This document shows, in pieces, positions 50,420 through 59,587 of a stretch of DNA of 64,000 nucleotides; position 1 is the first letter of the stretch, and each line of letters opens with the position of its first letter. The position numbers were made by a program, and so were the translations under genes. The DNA is from Alg239-R122 sp041746135 (GTDB lineage Bacteria; Pseudomonadota; Alphaproteobacteria; Sphingomonadales; Sphingomonadaceae). Location of the stretch: positions 1 through 64,000 of the forward strand of contig JBGTHQ010000017.1 of assembly GCA_041746135.1 (NCBI GenBank), in the 5' to 3' direction. The notes under the pieces are model-generated. The model did not search any database and had not been told where the DNA came from. It saw nothing but the letters and a program-made list of their open reading frames with translations.

Positions 50420-51694
50420 ATGACGAAGTTGACTGGCTCGGATTCAAAGAGCACGCTTTACTGCTCTTTTTGCGGCAAATCGCAGCATGAAGTGCGCAAG
50501 CTCATTGCTGGGCCAACTGTTTTTATCTGCGACGAATGTGTCGAGCTTTGCAACGATATCATTCGCGAGGAAACCAAGGCGGGCGGCATTAGCGGGAAAA
50601 AGGACGGCAGCGTCCCGACGCCGCTGGAGATATTCGATACGCTCAACGCCTATGTGATCGGGCAGGACCGCGCGAAACGCGTGCTGTCGGTTGCCGTGCA
50701 TAACCATTACAAACGCCTCAATGCCATGGGCAAGAATGACGATGTGGAACTCGCAAAATCCAACATCCTGCTTGTCGGCCCCACGGGTTGCGGCAAGACG
50801 CTGCTGGCGCAGACACTGGCGCGCACGTTTGACGTTCCCTTCACCATGGCCGATGCCACCACGTTGACCGAAGCCGGTTATGTCGGCGAAGACGTGGAAA
50901 ACATCATCCTGAAATTGCTGCAGGCGTCCGATTATAACGTCGAAAAGGCACAGCGCGGGATCGTCTATATTGACGAGATCGACAAGATCAGCCGCAAGGC
51001 GGAAAATCCGTCCATCACCCGCGATGTCAGCGGCGAGGGTGTGCAGCAGGCCCTGCTCAAGCTGATGGAAGGCACCACCGCTTCAGTCCCTCCGCAGGGC
51101 GGGCGCAAGCATCCGCAACAGGAATTTCTGCAAGTCGATACCACGAACATCCTGTTTATCTGCGGCGGCGCATTCGCGGGTCTTGAAAAAATCATCGGCG
51201 ACCGTCTCGAAGCCAAATCCATGGGATTCGGCGCGCACGTCGCTGCGCCCGAAGAACGCAAAATTGGCGAATTGCTGAAAGACGGCGAACCGGAAGATTT
51301 GCTCAAATTTGGTTTGATTCCGGAGTTTGTCGGGCGTTTGCCGGTGATCGCGTCGCTCGAAGACCTGGATATCGATGCGCTCATCAAGATATTGCGCGAG
51401 CCGAAAAACGCGCTGGTGAAACAATATCAGAAACTGTTCGAACTCGAGGATGTCGATCTGACATTCACCGATGATGCGCTCGATGCGATTGCCAGAAAAG
51501 CCATTGCCCGCAAGACCGGCGCCCGGGGCCTGCGCTCGATTGTCGAGCGCATCCTGCTGGACACGATGTTCGATCTGCCCGGTCTTGAAGGAGTCGACGA
51601 AGTCGTGGTCGACAAGGACGTGGTCGAAGGACGCAAGGAACCCGTGCAAGTTTTTGCCGAGAAACGAAAAGCCACTAAAGAAAACGCCGCGTAA
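50420..51694 (+). CDS. clpX: ATP-dependent Clp protease ATP-binding subunit ClpX
   Basis: 424 residues; AAA+ unfoldase partner of ClpP. N-terminal zinc-binding domain with CSFC and CDEC, Walker A LVGPTGCGKTLLAQTLA, Walker B IVYIDEIDKI, the RKHPQQEF pore-side region and a sensor-2 ARGLRS. ATG 50420 gives the standard MTKLTGSDSKSTLYCSFCGK start, with AAGGAA 6 bases upstream; the longer frame to 50384 is unlikely. In many alphaproteobacteria ClpXP turnover controls the cell cycle regulator CtrA. Confidence 0.97.
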   Translation: MTKLTGSDSKSTLYCSFCGKSQHEVRKLIAGPTVFICDECVELCNDIIREETKAGGISGKKDGSVPTPLEIFDTLNAYVIGQDRAKRVLSVAVHNHYKRLNAMGKNDDVELAKSNILLVGPTGCGKTLLAQTLARTFDVPFTMADATTLTEAGYVGEDVENIILKLLQASDYNVEKAQRGIVYIDEIDKISRKAENPSITRDVSGEGVQQALLKLMEGTTASVPPQGGRKHPQQEFLQVDTTNILFICGGAFAGLEKIIGDRLEAKSMGFGAHVAAPEERKIGELLKDGEPEDLLKFGLIPEFVGRLPVIASLEDLDIDALIKILREPKNALVKQYQKLFELEDVDLTFTDDALDAIARKAIARKTGARGLRSIVERILLDTMFDLPGLEGVDEVVVDKDVVEGRKEPVQVFAEKRKATKENAA

Positions 51695-51902
51695 AAAGCG
51701 ACACCCCCTTCTGATGTGTTCATGAAATTTCGAATCGCGACCGGGTTCTAGATAAGAATTGGGATAGGGGCGTTTGCTTGTGGCATTTTTGACGCACCAG
51801 TATTTGAAACTGCTGTGTCCGTAGAAATGCGGTGGGTGATCTGTGGATAACAAAGGCAATCGCACTTTGTATTTTCCCCTTATAACAAAGCTATTTGCTC
51901 GC

Positions 51903-51956
51903 CAATCTTTCAAAACTGGAAAGATTGTTACGTCGTTTTGTTCTTTCGTAACAAAA
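51903..51956 (+). promoter_or_regulatory. Two perfect inverted repeats upstream of the Oar-like receptor
   Basis: In the 390-base gap after clpX: CAATCTTTC, 7 bases, GAAAGATTG (51903-51927, 9-base arms), then TTTTGTT, 7 bases, AACAAAA (51936-51956). Both have the same 7-base spacing, which is unusual. They lie about 130-180 bases before the receptor start and could be operators or leader hairpins. No T-run directly after the first, so a terminator for clpX is less likely. The rest of the gap shows nothing else I can name. Confidence 0.5.
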
Positions 51957-52084
51957 GTGCAACAAAATTGCAGTTGCGCTGTCTCCGCATCCGGTTAGAG
52001 GCGCTATCAACTCTTAGGGGAGTTTCACGCTTTTGAACCCGCACCAAGCCTATGGGGGCATGCGGAGCAACGAGGAACATGGAA

Positions 52085-55000
52085 ATGCAGCTTAAATATT
52101 TTCTCGCGGCGTCTGCCGCATCTCTTTCGATGGCAGCCGGTCTCGCCGCTCCTGCCCATGCGCAGCAGATCACGTCGGGTATCGAAGGCAATGTGACTGA
52201 TGCCAACGGCGCCACAATTTCGGGTGCGAGCGTTGTCATTACGGATACACGCACCGGTTCGGTTCGTCGCCTGACCACCAGTGCGGACGGATATTTTCGC
52301 GCCGACAGCCTTGTCACCGGCGGGCCCTACACAGTAACCGCAACGGCGCCCGGATTTGAGGGCCAGACCGTCAATAACGTCAATATCAACCTGTCGGGCA
52401 ATACGTCCTTGAGCTTCGAGCTTTCCGCCGGTGCGGACGACAATATTATTGTCGTGACCGCTACGCAGGCAGGCGTTTCACAACTTGCCATCGGTCCCGG
52501 GACGTCTTTTGGCGCCGAAGAGCTGGAAGCTTTTCCGTCGATAACGCGCGATATTCGCGACATAATTCGTATCGACCCGCGCGTCAGCCTGGACCGGTCC
52601 AACGAAGTCGATCGCATTTCCTGCCTTGGTGGTAACGACCGTTCGAACGCCTTTACGGTCGATGGTATTGCGCAATCGGACAATTTTGGCCTGAACGGCA
52701 CGCCTTTCGCCTCGCGCAACAACTTGCCGCTCCCTTATGATGTAATCGCCGAAACGTCAGTCGAATTTGCGCCATTCGACGTACAATACGGCGCTTTTAC
52801 CGGTTGTGCGATCAACGTGGTCACCAAATCGGGCACCAACGATTTTCACGGCACGGCATTCTTTACCTATACCGGCGATGGTCTGACGGGGGATACAGTC
52901 GATGGCGTGGACGTCACGCCCGCGCCTTTCGACCGTTATCGTTGGGGTGCCACCCTGTCCGGGCCGGTCTTCAAGGATCGTCTATTCTTTACATTCGGCT
53001 ATGAAGAAACCGATCTGGGCGACAGCCAGGATGATGGCCCGATCGGAGCCGGCTTTGCCAACGAGCTCGGTTTCATCACAACCGAACAGTTCAACGAAAT
53101 TTCAACTATTCTACAGAACAGCTATGGCATCGACACCGGCGGCATCGCGCGTTCGCTGCCCGAGTCGAGCCGCCGTTTCTTTGGCCGCGGTGATCTGTAC
53201 ATTAACGACGATCACCGTCTGGAAGTCACCTACCAACGGCTTGAGGAAGAAAATGTCGAGCCGGACGATTTGAATACTTCGAACTTCACCGGTCTCAACA
53301 CTTTCGAGGTCGAAGGAACCGAGTCCGATTATTATTCGGCACGGCTTTACTCGAATTGGACCGACAATTTCTCGACCGAAGTCCGCCTTTCGCGTTCCGA
53401 CGTACAGGATATCCAGGGGCCTGTCGGCGGCGGCGAGGCCCAATCCGACAATCCGATCCCTCGCATTATTGTTGGCGTAATCAACCCGGCAAACGGGAAT
53501 ATCGGCAGTGTACAAGCTGGACCCGGTTTCTCGCGCACCTCGAACGAACTCAATACGCGTATCACCCAGGGCAAGGTCCAGGGCAACCTGCTGGCCGGAA
53601 ACCATAGTCTGACATTGGGCGTCGAAGTCAACGAACTCAGAGTATTCAACCTGTTCGCACAGAACTCGACCGGGACGCTGACTTTTGCGAACGTCACTGA
53701 CCTTCGCAACGGTGTGCTGTCGGGCGGCACCAATACTTTCCCAAGCGCAGCCGCCATCCTGTCGGGTCAGGCTGCGGGTGCATACGGCAATTTCACCGCG
53801 TCGGGCGATATCAACGACGCGGCCGCCACTTTCAAGCGCACGATCTTTTCTGTATACGGTCAGGACGACTGGCAGGCGACATCGCAACTGAACCTGCTTC
53901 TGGGTCTGCGCGTCGACTGGTATGATGGCGACGGTGCGACCCAGAACCCCGCATTTTTCGACCGCTACGGCTTTAGCAACAGCACACCTTTCAGCAAACT
54001 GGATCCCGTATTGCTGCCGCGGTTCGGTTTTACCTATAATGTCGAAAACGAAGGCTTTTTTCGTGGTACCCAGATAAAGGGCGGCGCGGGCATTTTTACC
54101 GGCGGCGATCCGACGGTCTATTTCTCCAATGCCTTTTCGAACAACGGCTTCGCTGTCGGGTTTGGCGCGTCGGACAACGCGGCCTGCGATTCGGCTGAAG
54201 GTGCGGACGGACGTATCGACGTCCTTCAGAACGGTCAATTTACTGGCGTCCCGCAATGTATCGTAACCGTCGGTGGCCAGCAATCGGCACGCGGGCTGGC
54301 CGATACCCAATCGACCGACCCGGATTTCAAATCGCCCACGGTGATTCGTGCGAACCTGGGTTTTGCTACCGAATTTGGTACGGGCGGGGGCTTTTTTGAC
54401 GACTGGCGTTTGAATGTGGATTATATCTACAGCCATTTCAAAAATCCGATCGATTTCGTCGACTTGTCACAGGTTGTGAATCCTTCGGTCGGACTGAGCG
54501 GCTTTACTATCGATGGTCGCCCGATCTACGCTGCTATCGAACCCACACGGGCCGGTTGTAACGCGCAGCTGCAAAATCAAGGTGGTATACCGCTGACATA
54601 TACCGGTGTTACCCCGGCGTGCTTCGGCACCAGCCGTGACGATGAAATTCAGCTGACCAATGGTGCAAGCTATGACAGCCATGTCGCTTCGGTCATATTG
54701 TCGAAACGCTTCGATCGTGGGTTGCTGACCGATGGCGGCGGCATCAATTTCAGCTTGGGCTATGCGTTCACAGACGCCAATAGTAACCGGTACAATAACA
54801 GTTCGACCGCGACATCGAGCTATGACATCGTGGCATCGGCCGATCGCCAGAATAATGCCATCGCCACGTCCGAATACGAAACGCGGCACAACTTCACACT
54901 CGGTCTGAACGTCCGTGAGCAGTTTTTCGGCGATTACGATACCCAGTTCGGTTTCGTGTTCGTGGCCCGTTCGGGTCGGCCGTACAGTGCGACATTCGAC

Positions 55001-55522
55001 AATGGCGGTATTTTCAACGACAGCGCTTCGGGCAGCGATAACGCGCTGTTATACGTACCGACCGGCCCGGGTGACCCGAATGTTGTCTATACCAATACAT
55101 TGGCGGGCACTCGGGTTATTCAAACCGCAGCTGAAGCGGAGTCCGGTTTTAACAGCTATATCGACGCCAATAAGTGCATTGCCAAATTCCGCGGTCAGAC
55201 ACTTCCGCGCAACAGTTGCCGCAGCGAGTCTTTCTACGATCTGGATCTGCGCTTCAGCCAGGAAATTCCTGGACCCGGACGTTTTTTCGGTGTTGAGGAC
55301 AAGATCAAGCTATATGCCGATTTTGACAATTTCCTGAACCTGATTGACAGCGGTGCAAATGTATTTCGTCGTCAGGAATATACGACCGCAATCATCAACG
55401 CCCAAAGACCCGATGGCCAGGGTCGTTATGTCCTGAACGGCTTCTTTCCGGATGATCTGAACCGTATCCAGACCAGCAGCTCACTGTGGCGCATACAGGT
55501 CGGTGTAAGCTACGCATTCTAA
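52085..55522 (+). CDS. Oar-like TonB-dependent outer membrane receptor
   Basis: 1145 residues. Signal peptide (MQLKYFLAASAASLSMAAGL, ending AHA), then a carboxypeptidase regulatory-like domain (about residues 20-105, GIEGNVTDANGATISGASVV), a plug domain (DIIRIDPRVSLDR, NAFTVDGIAQSDNFGL, TSVEFAPFDVQYGAFTG), and a long beta barrel ending WRIQVGVSYAF. This order is that of Oar proteins, which move proteins or large ligands across the outer membrane in some bacteria. ATG 52085 lies 8 bases after GAGGA; ATG 52079 is the alternative. No TonB box could be assigned. Ligand unknown. Confidence 0.9.
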   Translation: MQLKYFLAASAASLSMAAGLAAPAHAQQITSGIEGNVTDANGATISGASVVITDTRTGSVRRLTTSADGYFRADSLVTGGPYTVTATAPGFEGQTVNNVNINLSGNTSLSFELSAGADDNIIVVTATQAGVSQLAIGPGTSFGAEELEAFPSITRDIRDIIRIDPRVSLDRSNEVDRISCLGGNDRSNAFTVDGIAQSDNFGLNGTPFASRNNLPLPYDVIAETSVEFAPFDVQYGAFTGCAINVVTKSGTNDFHGTAFFTYTGDGLTGDTVDGVDVTPAPFDRYRWGATLSGPVFKDRLFFTFGYEETDLGDSQDDGPIGAGFANELGFITTEQFNEISTILQNSYGIDTGGIARSLPESSRRFFGRGDLYINDDHRLEVTYQRLEEENVEPDDLNTSNFTGLNTFEVEGTESDYYSARLYSNWTDNFSTEVRLSRSDVQDIQGPVGGGEAQSDNPIPRIIVGVINPANGNIGSVQAGPGFSRTSNELNTRITQGKVQGNLLAGNHSLTLGVEVNELRVFNLFAQNSTGTLTFANVTDLRNGVLSGGTNTFPSAAAILSGQAAGAYGNFTASGDINDAAATFKRTIFSVYGQDDWQATSQLNLLLGLRVDWYDGDGATQNPAFFDRYGFSNSTPFSKLDPVLLPRFGFTYNVENEGFFRGTQIKGGAGIFTGGDPTVYFSNAFSNNGFAVGFGASDNAACDSAEGADGRIDVLQNGQFTGVPQCIVTVGGQQSARGLADTQSTDPDFKSPTVIRANLGFATEFGTGGGFFDDWRLNVDYIYSHFKNPIDFVDLSQVVNPSVGLSGFTIDGRPIYAAIEPTRAGCNAQLQNQGGIPLTYTGVTPACFGTSRDDEIQLTNGASYDSHVASVILSKRFDRGLLTDGGGINFSLGYAFTDANSNRYNNSSTATSSYDIVASADRQNNAIATSEYETRHNFTLGLNVREQFFGDYDTQFGFVFVARSGRPYSATFDNGGIFNDSASGSDNALLYVPTGPGDPNVVYTNTLAGTRVIQTAAEAESGFNSYIDANKCIAKFRGQTLPRNSCRSESFYDLDLRFSQEIPGPGRFFGVEDKIKLYADFDNFLNLIDSGANVFRRQEYTTAIINAQRPDGQGRYVLNGFFPDDLNRIQTSSSLWRIQVGVSYAF

Positions 55523-55535
55523 CGCGTAGCCAACC

Positions 55536-55574
55536 AAAAAAAGGCGCGGCCCCGTATCGGTGCCGCGCCTTTTT
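55536..55574. terminator. Bidirectional terminator between the receptor and mtgA
   Basis: A-run, GGCGCGGC, 11-base loop, GCCGCGCC, T-run. A perfect 8-base stem with A/T tracts on both sides, between convergent genes; it serves both transcripts. Confidence 0.92.
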
Positions 55575-55589
55575 CGTTTACCGGCCTGT

Positions 55590-56300
55590 CTATTCAAACA
55601 CGCAGCTGTCCATGCCGTCACCCTGTACGACATTGATCCGGGCGGCGATAGAATTGCCATAGCGACGCACAAAACCGGTCGGTGCCTTAACCGAGCGTTT
55701 TTTGGGGAGCGGCAACGCCGCAACGATCCGGCCTGCCTCGGTTCGGCTGAGCGCGCGCGCGCTTTTGCCGTAATAGCGTTGCGCCCCGGCTTCGACGCCG
55801 TACGTGCCGATGCCGGTTTCCGCGACGTTGAGATAGACTTCCATAATCCGTTTTTTGCCCCAGATATTCTCGATCAGCACCGTGAACCAAAGCTCCAGTG
55901 CCTTGCGGAAATAGCCGCCATCCTGCCACAGGAATACGTTTTTCGCGGTTTGCTGGCTGATTGTGGACCCGCCGCGTAACGGGGCGCTGCCTTGGGCATT
56001 GCGTTTCATCGCCTGCTCGATTGCCTGCTGGTCATAACCGCCATGGGTGCAGAATTTGCTGTCCTCCCCGCCGATTGCCGCGGAAACCATGTCGCGGTCG
56101 ATGGCCTCGAGCGGCAACCATGTCCGGTTCGCGCCATTTGGGTCGAGTAACATGGTGATCGTGGTGGGCGGATTGACGAATTTGTACACGGTCACGATTC
56201 CTACCGAGAGGATCACGAACCATAAAACCAGTTTTAGGAGAAAGATGAAGAAACGGGCGATGATCCCGCGATTGCGGGATTTGGGTATAGATTTGGCCAT
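55590..56300 (-). CDS. mtgA: Monofunctional peptidoglycan glycosyltransferase MtgA
   Basis: 236 residues; membrane-anchored GT51 enzyme that polymerises lipid II. N-terminal helix FIFLLKLVLWFVILSVGIV, catalytic Glu in AAIGGEDSKFCTHGG, then RGGSTISQQTAKNVFLW and KKRIMEVYLNVAETG. Its ATG lies within the 3' arm of a perfect 12-base hairpin (56295-56322). It follows rpoH on the same strand. Confidence 0.95.
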   Translation of the reverse strand: MAKSIPKSRNRGIIARFFIFLLKLVLWFVILSVGIVTVYKFVNPPTTITMLLDPNGANRTWLPLEAIDRDMVSAAIGGEDSKFCTHGGYDQQAIEQAMKRNAQGSAPLRGGSTISQQTAKNVFLWQDGGYFRKALELWFTVLIENIWGKKRIMEVYLNVAETGIGTYGVEAGAQRYYGKSARALSRTEAGRIVAALPLPKKRSVKAPTGFVRRYGNSIAARINVVQGDGMDSCVFE

Positions 56301-56322
56301 GCCCTAGGAATAGGGCATGGCC
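56295..56322 (-). promoter_or_regulatory. Perfect 12-base-pair hairpin over the mtgA start
   Basis: Minus strand GGCCATGCCCTA, loop TTCC, TAGGGCATGGCC. The mtgA ATG and its first codon lie in the 3' arm, and the site where a ribosome would bind is also paired. No T-run follows, so it does not look like an rpoH terminator. It may block mtgA translation unless a ribosome or factor opens it. Confidence 0.6.
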
Positions 56323-56350
56323 AATAGTCTGTCATTCAAATTTTAAAAGC

Positions 56351-57253
56351 TCAGGACGCGGGCAACATGTTGCGGTCGGTTGCCAGACGGTGCATCGCCT
56401 TTTGCAGCTTTTCGAAAGCACGCACTTCAATTTGGCGAATACGTTCGCGGCTGACGTCGTAAACCTGGCTCAGCTGTTCAAGAGTCTGCGGATCGTCGGT
56501 CAGGCGGCGTTCGGTCAGGATATGCTTTTCACGCTCGTTGAGCGCGCTCATCGCGTCGGTCAGCATCTCGTGACGCACGCTGGCTTCCTGTGCATCAGCT
56601 ACAGCCTTGTCCTGCAGCGGTTCGCTGTCGGTAAGCCAGTCGAGCCACTGTCCGTCACCATCCTCGCGCATAGGCACGTTAAGCGACGCATCGCCTCCCA
56701 TCGACATGCGGCGGTTCATGTTGACCACTTCGTGTTCCGCGACGCCGAGTTTGGTTGCGATGGAGTCCACATCGTCGGGGTGCAGATCGCCTTCCTCGAA
56801 AGCTTCGAGATTATTCTTCATCCGGCGCAGGTTGAAAAACAGTTTTTTCTGGGCAGCAGTCGTTCCCATCTTAACGAGCGACCAGCTGCGCAGGATATAT
56901 TCTTGGATAGATGCTTTGATCCACCACATTGCATAGGTGGCGAGACGAAAGCCGCGATCGGGTTCAAATTTCTTGACGCCCTGCATCAGGCCGACATTGC
57001 CTTCGGAAATGAGATCCGACACAGGAAGACCGTATCCGCGGTACCCCATGGCAATTTTTGCAACGAGTCGCAGATGCGAGGTTACAAGTTGCGCGGCAGC
57101 TTCGGAGTCTTCATGTTCCTCATAGCGCTTGGCAAGCATATATTCTTGCTCGGGCTTTAGGACGGGATATTTGCGGATTTCGCTCAAATAACGATTGAGA
57201 CTGGCATCTCCGCCAAGGGCTGGAATTGTCGTCGTCTTTTTGGTTTTTGCCAC
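56351..57253 (-). CDS. rpoH: RNA polymerase heat-shock sigma factor RpoH
   Basis: 300 residues; sigma-70 family. Region 2 LRLVAKIAMGYRGYGLPVSDLISEGN and RGFRLATYAMWWIKASIQEYIL; the RpoH box QKKLFFNLRRM marks it as heat-shock type; region 4 helix-turn-helix LSQVYDVSRERIRQIEVRAFEKL. I chose GTG 57253 (MAKTKKTTTIPALGG) because AGGA lies 8-9 bases upstream and the longer frame to 57298 lacks support. Confidence 0.94.
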   Translation of the reverse strand: MAKTKKTTTIPALGGDASLNRYLSEIRKYPVLKPEQEYMLAKRYEEHEDSEAAAQLVTSHLRLVAKIAMGYRGYGLPVSDLISEGNVGLMQGVKKFEPDRGFRLATYAMWWIKASIQEYILRSWSLVKMGTTAAQKKLFFNLRRMKNNLEAFEEGDLHPDDVDSIATKLGVAEHEVVNMNRRMSMGGDASLNVPMREDGDGQWLDWLTDSEPLQDKAVADAQEASVRHEMLTDAMSALNEREKHILTERRLTDDPQTLEQLSQVYDVSRERIRQIEVRAFEKLQKAMHRLATDRNMLPAS

Positions 57254-57367
57254 GTTTTTATGTCCTTTATCTGTCAGCCTGTGCGCGAACCTCATCAAGC
57301 ATTCGCATTTTAGGCCACATCGGTTACATTTCGAGATCGGATTTGCATTTGCATGCGCAGTTAACTT

Positions 57368-58321
57368 TCAAACTCTCAGAGCATCTAAAAGTTCCTGCAT
57401 ATCAGCAGGTATTTCAGCCGAAAAAACCATCTTTTCGACCAATACCGGATGTATAAAGCCGAGCGTAGCGGCGTGCAACGCCTGACGCGCGAAATTCGTC
57501 TTTTTCAGCAGATTTCGATGCGCTTTGTGCGTGCGGCTATATACCGGGTCGCCCAGCAGGCTGTGGCCCAGCGAATTCATGTGCACGCGCACTTGGTGCG
57601 TGCGGCCGGTTTCGAGCCGACACTGCATCAAAGCCGCATCATGCAGGCGTTCCACCGTTTCGTAATGGGTGACGGCATGTTTGCCCTGTTCCTCGTCCAC
57701 CACCGCCATCTTCTTGCGGTCCTGGCGCGAACGCCCGATATTGCCTGTTACCGTGCCATTGGCAGGGCGTGGATGACCTTGCACGATCGCGAAATATTTG
57801 CGTTCGATGCTGTGGTCGGCAAACTGTATGGCAAGGCCCGCATGCGCGATATCGCTTTTAGCGGTCACGAGCAATCCCGACGTATCCTTGTCAATCCGAT
57901 GCACGATACCGGGGCGGGCAACGCCGCCGATGCCGGAAAGTTGTCCCTTGCAGTGATGTAGCAGCGCGTTGACCAGCGTGCCGTCGGCATGTCCGGATGC
58001 AGGATGCACCACCATGCCTGCCGCTTTGTTGAGCACGAGCAGGTGATCGTCCTCATAGACGATATCCAGGTATATATCCTGTGCGATCAGGCTACTGGGT
58101 TCAGGCGGCGGCAGGTCGAGACGGAAACGGCCCGGCCTACGCAGCATGGTCGACGCTCCAGGCGTGACCACGCCATCAATACGCAGCTTCTTGTCCTTGA
58201 TAAGCGCCTTGATGCGCTCGCGCGACATGTCGGGAATGATATCGGCCAGCGCGCGATCGACCCGCTGGCCGATATGGCGGTCGTCAAACTGACCTTCATG
58301 CATGGAATTTTGCGCATTCAT
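57368..58321 (-). CDS. rluD: RluA-family pseudouridine synthase, RluD-like
   Basis: 317 residues. An N-terminal S4 domain (ERIKALIKDKKLRIDG) and a catalytic domain with the Asp motif GIVHRIDKDTSGLLVTAK and GRTHQVRVHMNSLGHSLLGDPVY. The S4 domain and length fit RluD, which modifies helix 69 of 23S rRNA; RluC remains possible. The start ATG 58321 overlaps, on the other strand, an in-frame ATG of the next gene. Confidence 0.9.
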   Translation of the reverse strand: MNAQNSMHEGQFDDRHIGQRVDRALADIIPDMSRERIKALIKDKKLRIDGVVTPGASTMLRRPGRFRLDLPPPEPSSLIAQDIYLDIVYEDDHLLVLNKAAGMVVHPASGHADGTLVNALLHHCKGQLSGIGGVARPGIVHRIDKDTSGLLVTAKSDIAHAGLAIQFADHSIERKYFAIVQGHPRPANGTVTGNIGRSRQDRKKMAVVDEEQGKHAVTHYETVERLHDAALMQCRLETGRTHQVRVHMNSLGHSLLGDPVYSRTHKAHRNLLKKTNFARQALHAATLGFIHPVLVEKMVFSAEIPADMQELLDALRV

Positions 58322-58337
58322 GCGCTATCATTGGGCG

Positions 58338-58754
58338 ATGGTAGATCCCTTATCAACCCCAGTAATTCTTGCCTGGCATGTGCGTGCAGCTTTACGTGTC
58401 GAAGCCGCCAAGGCGGGCTCGCACGAATGTTGCGGATTGTTGCTGGGGCAAAATCCGGGCCATATCACAGAAATCGTCATCAGCCGCAACATTGCCGACA
58501 ATCCTGCGCGGCATTTCGAAATACAATCGGACATACTGATCACCGCCGAAAAAGAGGCGCGGGCAGGGGGCCGGGCACTGATCGGCTATTATCACTCGCA
58601 TCCCGTCGGAGGGGCTGTTCCTTCACGCACCGACGCGGCACTCTCGGCGGCCGACGGACGCATATGGGCGATCATTGCGCGGAAAGACATTCGGCTGTGG
58701 CGCAATATCAAGGGCGGAAAGATTCACGGGATGTTCGAAGAATTGCCGCTATAA
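58338..58754 (+). CDS. JAMM/MPN (M67) metallopeptidase-like protein
   Basis: 138 residues. Stand-alone JAB/MPN domain with Glu in SHECCGLLLG and the zinc motif YYHSHPVGGAVPSRTDAAL (HxH, 7 residues, SxxD). Bacterial members remove C-terminal or isopeptide-linked groups in sulfur carrier or ubiquitin-like systems; the target here is unknown. ATG 58338 was chosen; ATG 58320 is in frame and shares bases with the rluD start. Confidence 0.84.
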   Translation: MVDPLSTPVILAWHVRAALRVEAAKAGSHECCGLLLGQNPGHITEIVISRNIADNPARHFEIQSDILITAEKEARAGGRALIGYYHSHPVGGAVPSRTDAALSAADGRIWAIIARKDIRLWRNIKGGKIHGMFEELPL

Positions 58755-58855
58755 CATGTGCTTCTGTTACGCGGGCACTTGTATATCGCCGCCACACTTG
58801 CCAAAGCATGGCCAGCCGACGATTTCTCTCCCGGATTTGCAATAATGGATTTAAT

Positions 58856-59494
58856 ATGACCGCTTCACCTGTCGAACTCGCCAGCTTGTTATGCTCTCGC
58901 CTCTGCCATGATTTACTGAGCCCTGTGGGCGCGCTCAACAACGGTCTGGAACTGCTGGCTGACGAGACCGATCCGGAAATGCGGGCGCGCTGTTTTGAAC
59001 TTTTGACCGATAGCGCAACCGCATCGGCGCAAAAGCTGAAGTTTTTCCGGCTCGCCTTCGGGGCCGCGGGCGGATTTGGAGACCGGGTCGACAATCGCGA
59101 ACCTAAATCGGTAATAGACGGACTGTTGCATGACAAGCCGCGCATCCAGATGAACTGGACACTGGACGATCAGAGTTTGCCCAAGCCTGCGGTCAAAATA
59201 TTGCTCAATCTCGCGCTGATTGCGATCGAAGCGCTGGTGCGCGGGGGGCAACTGGATATCGGCGCGGAGTCCGCGGACGATCGTGCGGAAATCGTCGTAC
59301 GGGCGTCGGGCGACAAAATCGCGCTCGACGAAGTGATCGGGCGGGCGCTTACCGGCGACCTTGAGGAAGGCGAACTGACCTCGCGCACCGCGGCTGCCTA
59401 TATGATTGCCGAACTGGCTGCATCGGGCGATGGCGAGATCCAGATTGTCCGAAATGGCACCTCGCTTGTGATGGGGGTGGTCGTGGCACACTAG
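58856..59494 (+). CDS. chpT: Histidine phosphotransferase ChpT
   Basis: 212 residues. Phosphorylatable His18 in SRLCHDLLSPVGALNNGLELL, the DHp-like helix of ChpT, followed by a degenerate ATPase-like domain that does not bind ATP in this family. ChpT passes phosphate from CckA to CtrA and CpdR. The longer frame upstream is shadow of rluD and the JAMM gene. It lies 93 bases before cheA, on the same strand. Confidence 0.9.
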   Translation: MTASPVELASLLCSRLCHDLLSPVGALNNGLELLADETDPEMRARCFELLTDSATASAQKLKFFRLAFGAAGGFGDRVDNREPKSVIDGLLHDKPRIQMNWTLDDQSLPKPAVKILLNLALIAIEALVRGGQLDIGAESADDRAEIVVRASGDKIALDEVIGRALTGDLEEGELTSRTAAAYMIAELAASGDGEIQIVRNGTSLVMGVVVAH

Positions 59495-59523
59495 GATATC
59501 GCCGCAAAACTATAAATTTCTTC

Positions 59524-59545
59524 GGTTAAAGAGGATTTTAACCAT
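59524..59545 (+). promoter_or_regulatory. CtrA-like site upstream of cheA
   Basis: GGTTAAA, 6 bases, TTTAACC is a perfect 7-base inverted repeat ending in TTAACCAT, which is the CtrA half-site. It lies 43 bases before the cheA ATG. TTAA to TTAA spacing is 8 instead of 7. Confidence 0.45.
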
Positions 59546-59587
59546 ATTTTCGTATTCCTGCCAGTGAACAGGCCACGGACGGAAATA

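Noticed and set aside
53111..54436. Open frame of 441 codons on the minus strand
   Set aside because: Antisense to the Oar-like receptor, whose domains account for the region; the shadow protein has no recognisable motif.
56295..56322. Hairpin as the rpoH terminator
   Set aside because: No T-run on the minus strand after the stem, and it covers the mtgA start; treated as possible translational control instead.
57989..58855. Upstream extension of chpT
   Set aside because: Covers rluD antisense and the JAMM gene out of frame; the ChpT domain starts right at ATG 58856.
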